Source: Patescibacteria group bacterium (GTDB taxonomy: Bacteria; Patescibacteriota; Microgenomatia; Levybacterales; UBA12049). From it: a stretch of DNA of 12,071 bases. The notes beneath the pieces are model-generated. The model saw only the letters and a list, made by a program, of their open reading frames with translations, did not search any database and was not told the DNA's origin. This document shows, piece by piece, positions 11,448 through 12,071 of this stretch (within the stretch, counting starts at the first letter, position 1; every line of letters starts with the position of its first letter). The stretch is from positions 1 through 12,071 of the forward strand of contig JAMCZG010000066.1 in assembly GCA_023485715.1 (NCBI GenBank). Reading direction: 5' to 3'. The position numbers and the translations under genes were made by a program.

Positions 11448-11470
11448 CCGATTACGCCCTGAAGGTGAAG
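11448..11470. repeat. Flanking repeat, downstream copy
   Basis: This begins CCGATTACGCCCTGAAGG and ends TGAAG. It is the second copy of the element at 10580-10603. It lies between the unknown ORF and the convergent methyltransferase gene and could form a weak CGCC/GGTG stem, followed by TTAACTTTTTCTTCTT, so it may also help terminate transcription. Confidence 0.65.
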
Positions 11471-11479
11471 GTTTAAATA

Positions 11480-12071
11480 TTAACTTTTTCTTCTTAAAAT
11501 TATTGTGCTTCCCCCTCTACCTCCTGCAGCTATTATTTTTTGAAATCCGATGACTTTAGCGTCTTCAGCTAAAGGTGTTTGAATACGTTCTGATTCATCA
11601 TGTAGATTAACGTAGTCTTCATAATCAGATGGAGAAGAAAATCTAAGTTCGTCTTTTTGCCGATGACACACTACTATTTCGTAATTTTGTTCATTTACTA
11701 ATCTTTGCAATATTTCAAAGTCAATTTTAAATATAGGCGCTATGTGTAAAACATTTCCAACACGCATAAGTTCGGCATAGACTTTTTCTTTTGCATCCTT
11801 GGGTATTTGGTATGTAGACCAGAGAGCTAAAACATGATCAAAAGCTTGATCTCGAAAAGGAAGGTGTCTTCCATCTGCCTGCACAAATTGTCTTCCCCAA
11901 GCTTCCCCTTTTAGATTAAATGTCTTCATTAATGGATTTAAAAATGACTTGGTATCAAGCAAAACACTTACTGAGGTTAATGGTGATTTCGAATTGTAGC
12001 GTAAATCTACATCAACAACATTACAATTTACTCCTTTTTCTCTTAATGCTTCTCCAATATTAGATCCACCG
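11480..12071 (-). CDS. Class I SAM-dependent methyltransferase, N-terminus cut by the window end
   Basis: The frame stays open to the window edge, giving 196 visible residues. The fragment starts GGSNIGEALREKGVNCNVVDVD, matching the end of the glycine-rich SAM-binding motif I and the acidic strand-2 end (VVDVD). Later comes ADGRHLPFRDQAFDHVLALWS, the motif II/post-II pattern (AD-x-LPF-x-D-x-x-FD-x-V) of small Rossmann-fold methyltransferases. The C-terminus ends GFQKIIAAGGRGGSTIILRRKS. The substrate cannot be told; members of this group act on small molecules, lipids, proteins or RNA. TTG 11960-11962 is not the true start because homologous sequence continues upstream. It is convergent with the unknown ORF. 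Confidence 0.8.
   Translation of the reverse strand, partial: GGSNIGEALREKGVNCNVVDVDLRYNSKSPLTSVSVLLDTKSFLNPLMKTFNLKGEAWGRQFVQADGRHLPFRDQAFDHVLALWSTYQIPKDAKEKVYAELMRVGNVLHIAPIFKIDFEILQRLVNEQNYEIVVCHRQKDELRFSSPSDYEDYVNLHDESERIQTPLAEDAKVIGFQKIIAAGGRGGSTIILRRKS

Noticed and set aside
11335..11553. Plus-strand ORF overlapping the end of the unknown ORF and the methyltransferase
   Set aside because: It runs through the flanking repeat and antisense to a clear methyltransferase, and has no RBS.

Overview
The window is A+T-rich and looks like the chromosome of a Candidate Phyla Radiation bacterium (Patescibacteria, possibly a Microgenomates-type lineage). The evidence is a compact ribosomal-protein/secY/rpoA block with overlapping genes, lysine-rich tails on small ribosomal proteins, few Shine-Dalgarno (SD) sequences, and a CxxC-x17-CxxC zinc protein of a kind common in that group. 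TGA is used as a stop (first adenylate kinase, second kinase, rpsK), which argues against the CPR codes that read TGA as glycine. The taxonomic call is inference from gene order and protein style, not from a database search.

Bases 1-127 exactly duplicate secY bases 710-836 and abut an rplO fragment in a different frame. This is most likely an assembly joint.

Bases 128-4157 hold rplO (3' part), secY, a short adenylate kinase, an UPF0200/dephospho-CoA-kinase-like P-loop kinase, a second divergent adenylate-kinase-like gene, and map. From secY to map the genes abut or overlap and are probably one transcript: the Sec channel, nucleotide kinases and N-terminal methionine removal. A new promoter then drives infA, and rpmJ, rpsM, rpsK, rpsD, rpoA, rplQ, rplM and rpsI follow up to 8754. 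They encode initiation factor IF-1, ribosomal proteins and the RNA polymerase alpha subunit. rpoA has its own promoter placed so that its mRNA would be nearly leaderless. The rpsD start lies in a perfect hairpin with the SD in the loop.

From 8788 the content becomes accessory or poorly known. A secreted-then-membrane CPVC protein and a helical soluble protein are one base apart. Then come a 92-base element with 13-bp perfect inverted ends, a zinc-ribbon protein on the minus strand with its own promoter and strong SD, and a 409-base gene-free stretch with iterated AACCGTT/ACCCGTT motifs. Next is an unrecognised ORF whose in-frame 5' extension carries two TAA codons, and last a class I methyltransferase cut by the window end. 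Near-identical 23-24-base repeats flank the unrecognised ORF.

Short perfect hairpins and A+T-rich microrepeats are scattered through the window, including inside map and rplQ, where they lengthen the proteins. I saw no tRNA, rRNA, CRISPR array, transposase or recombinase.
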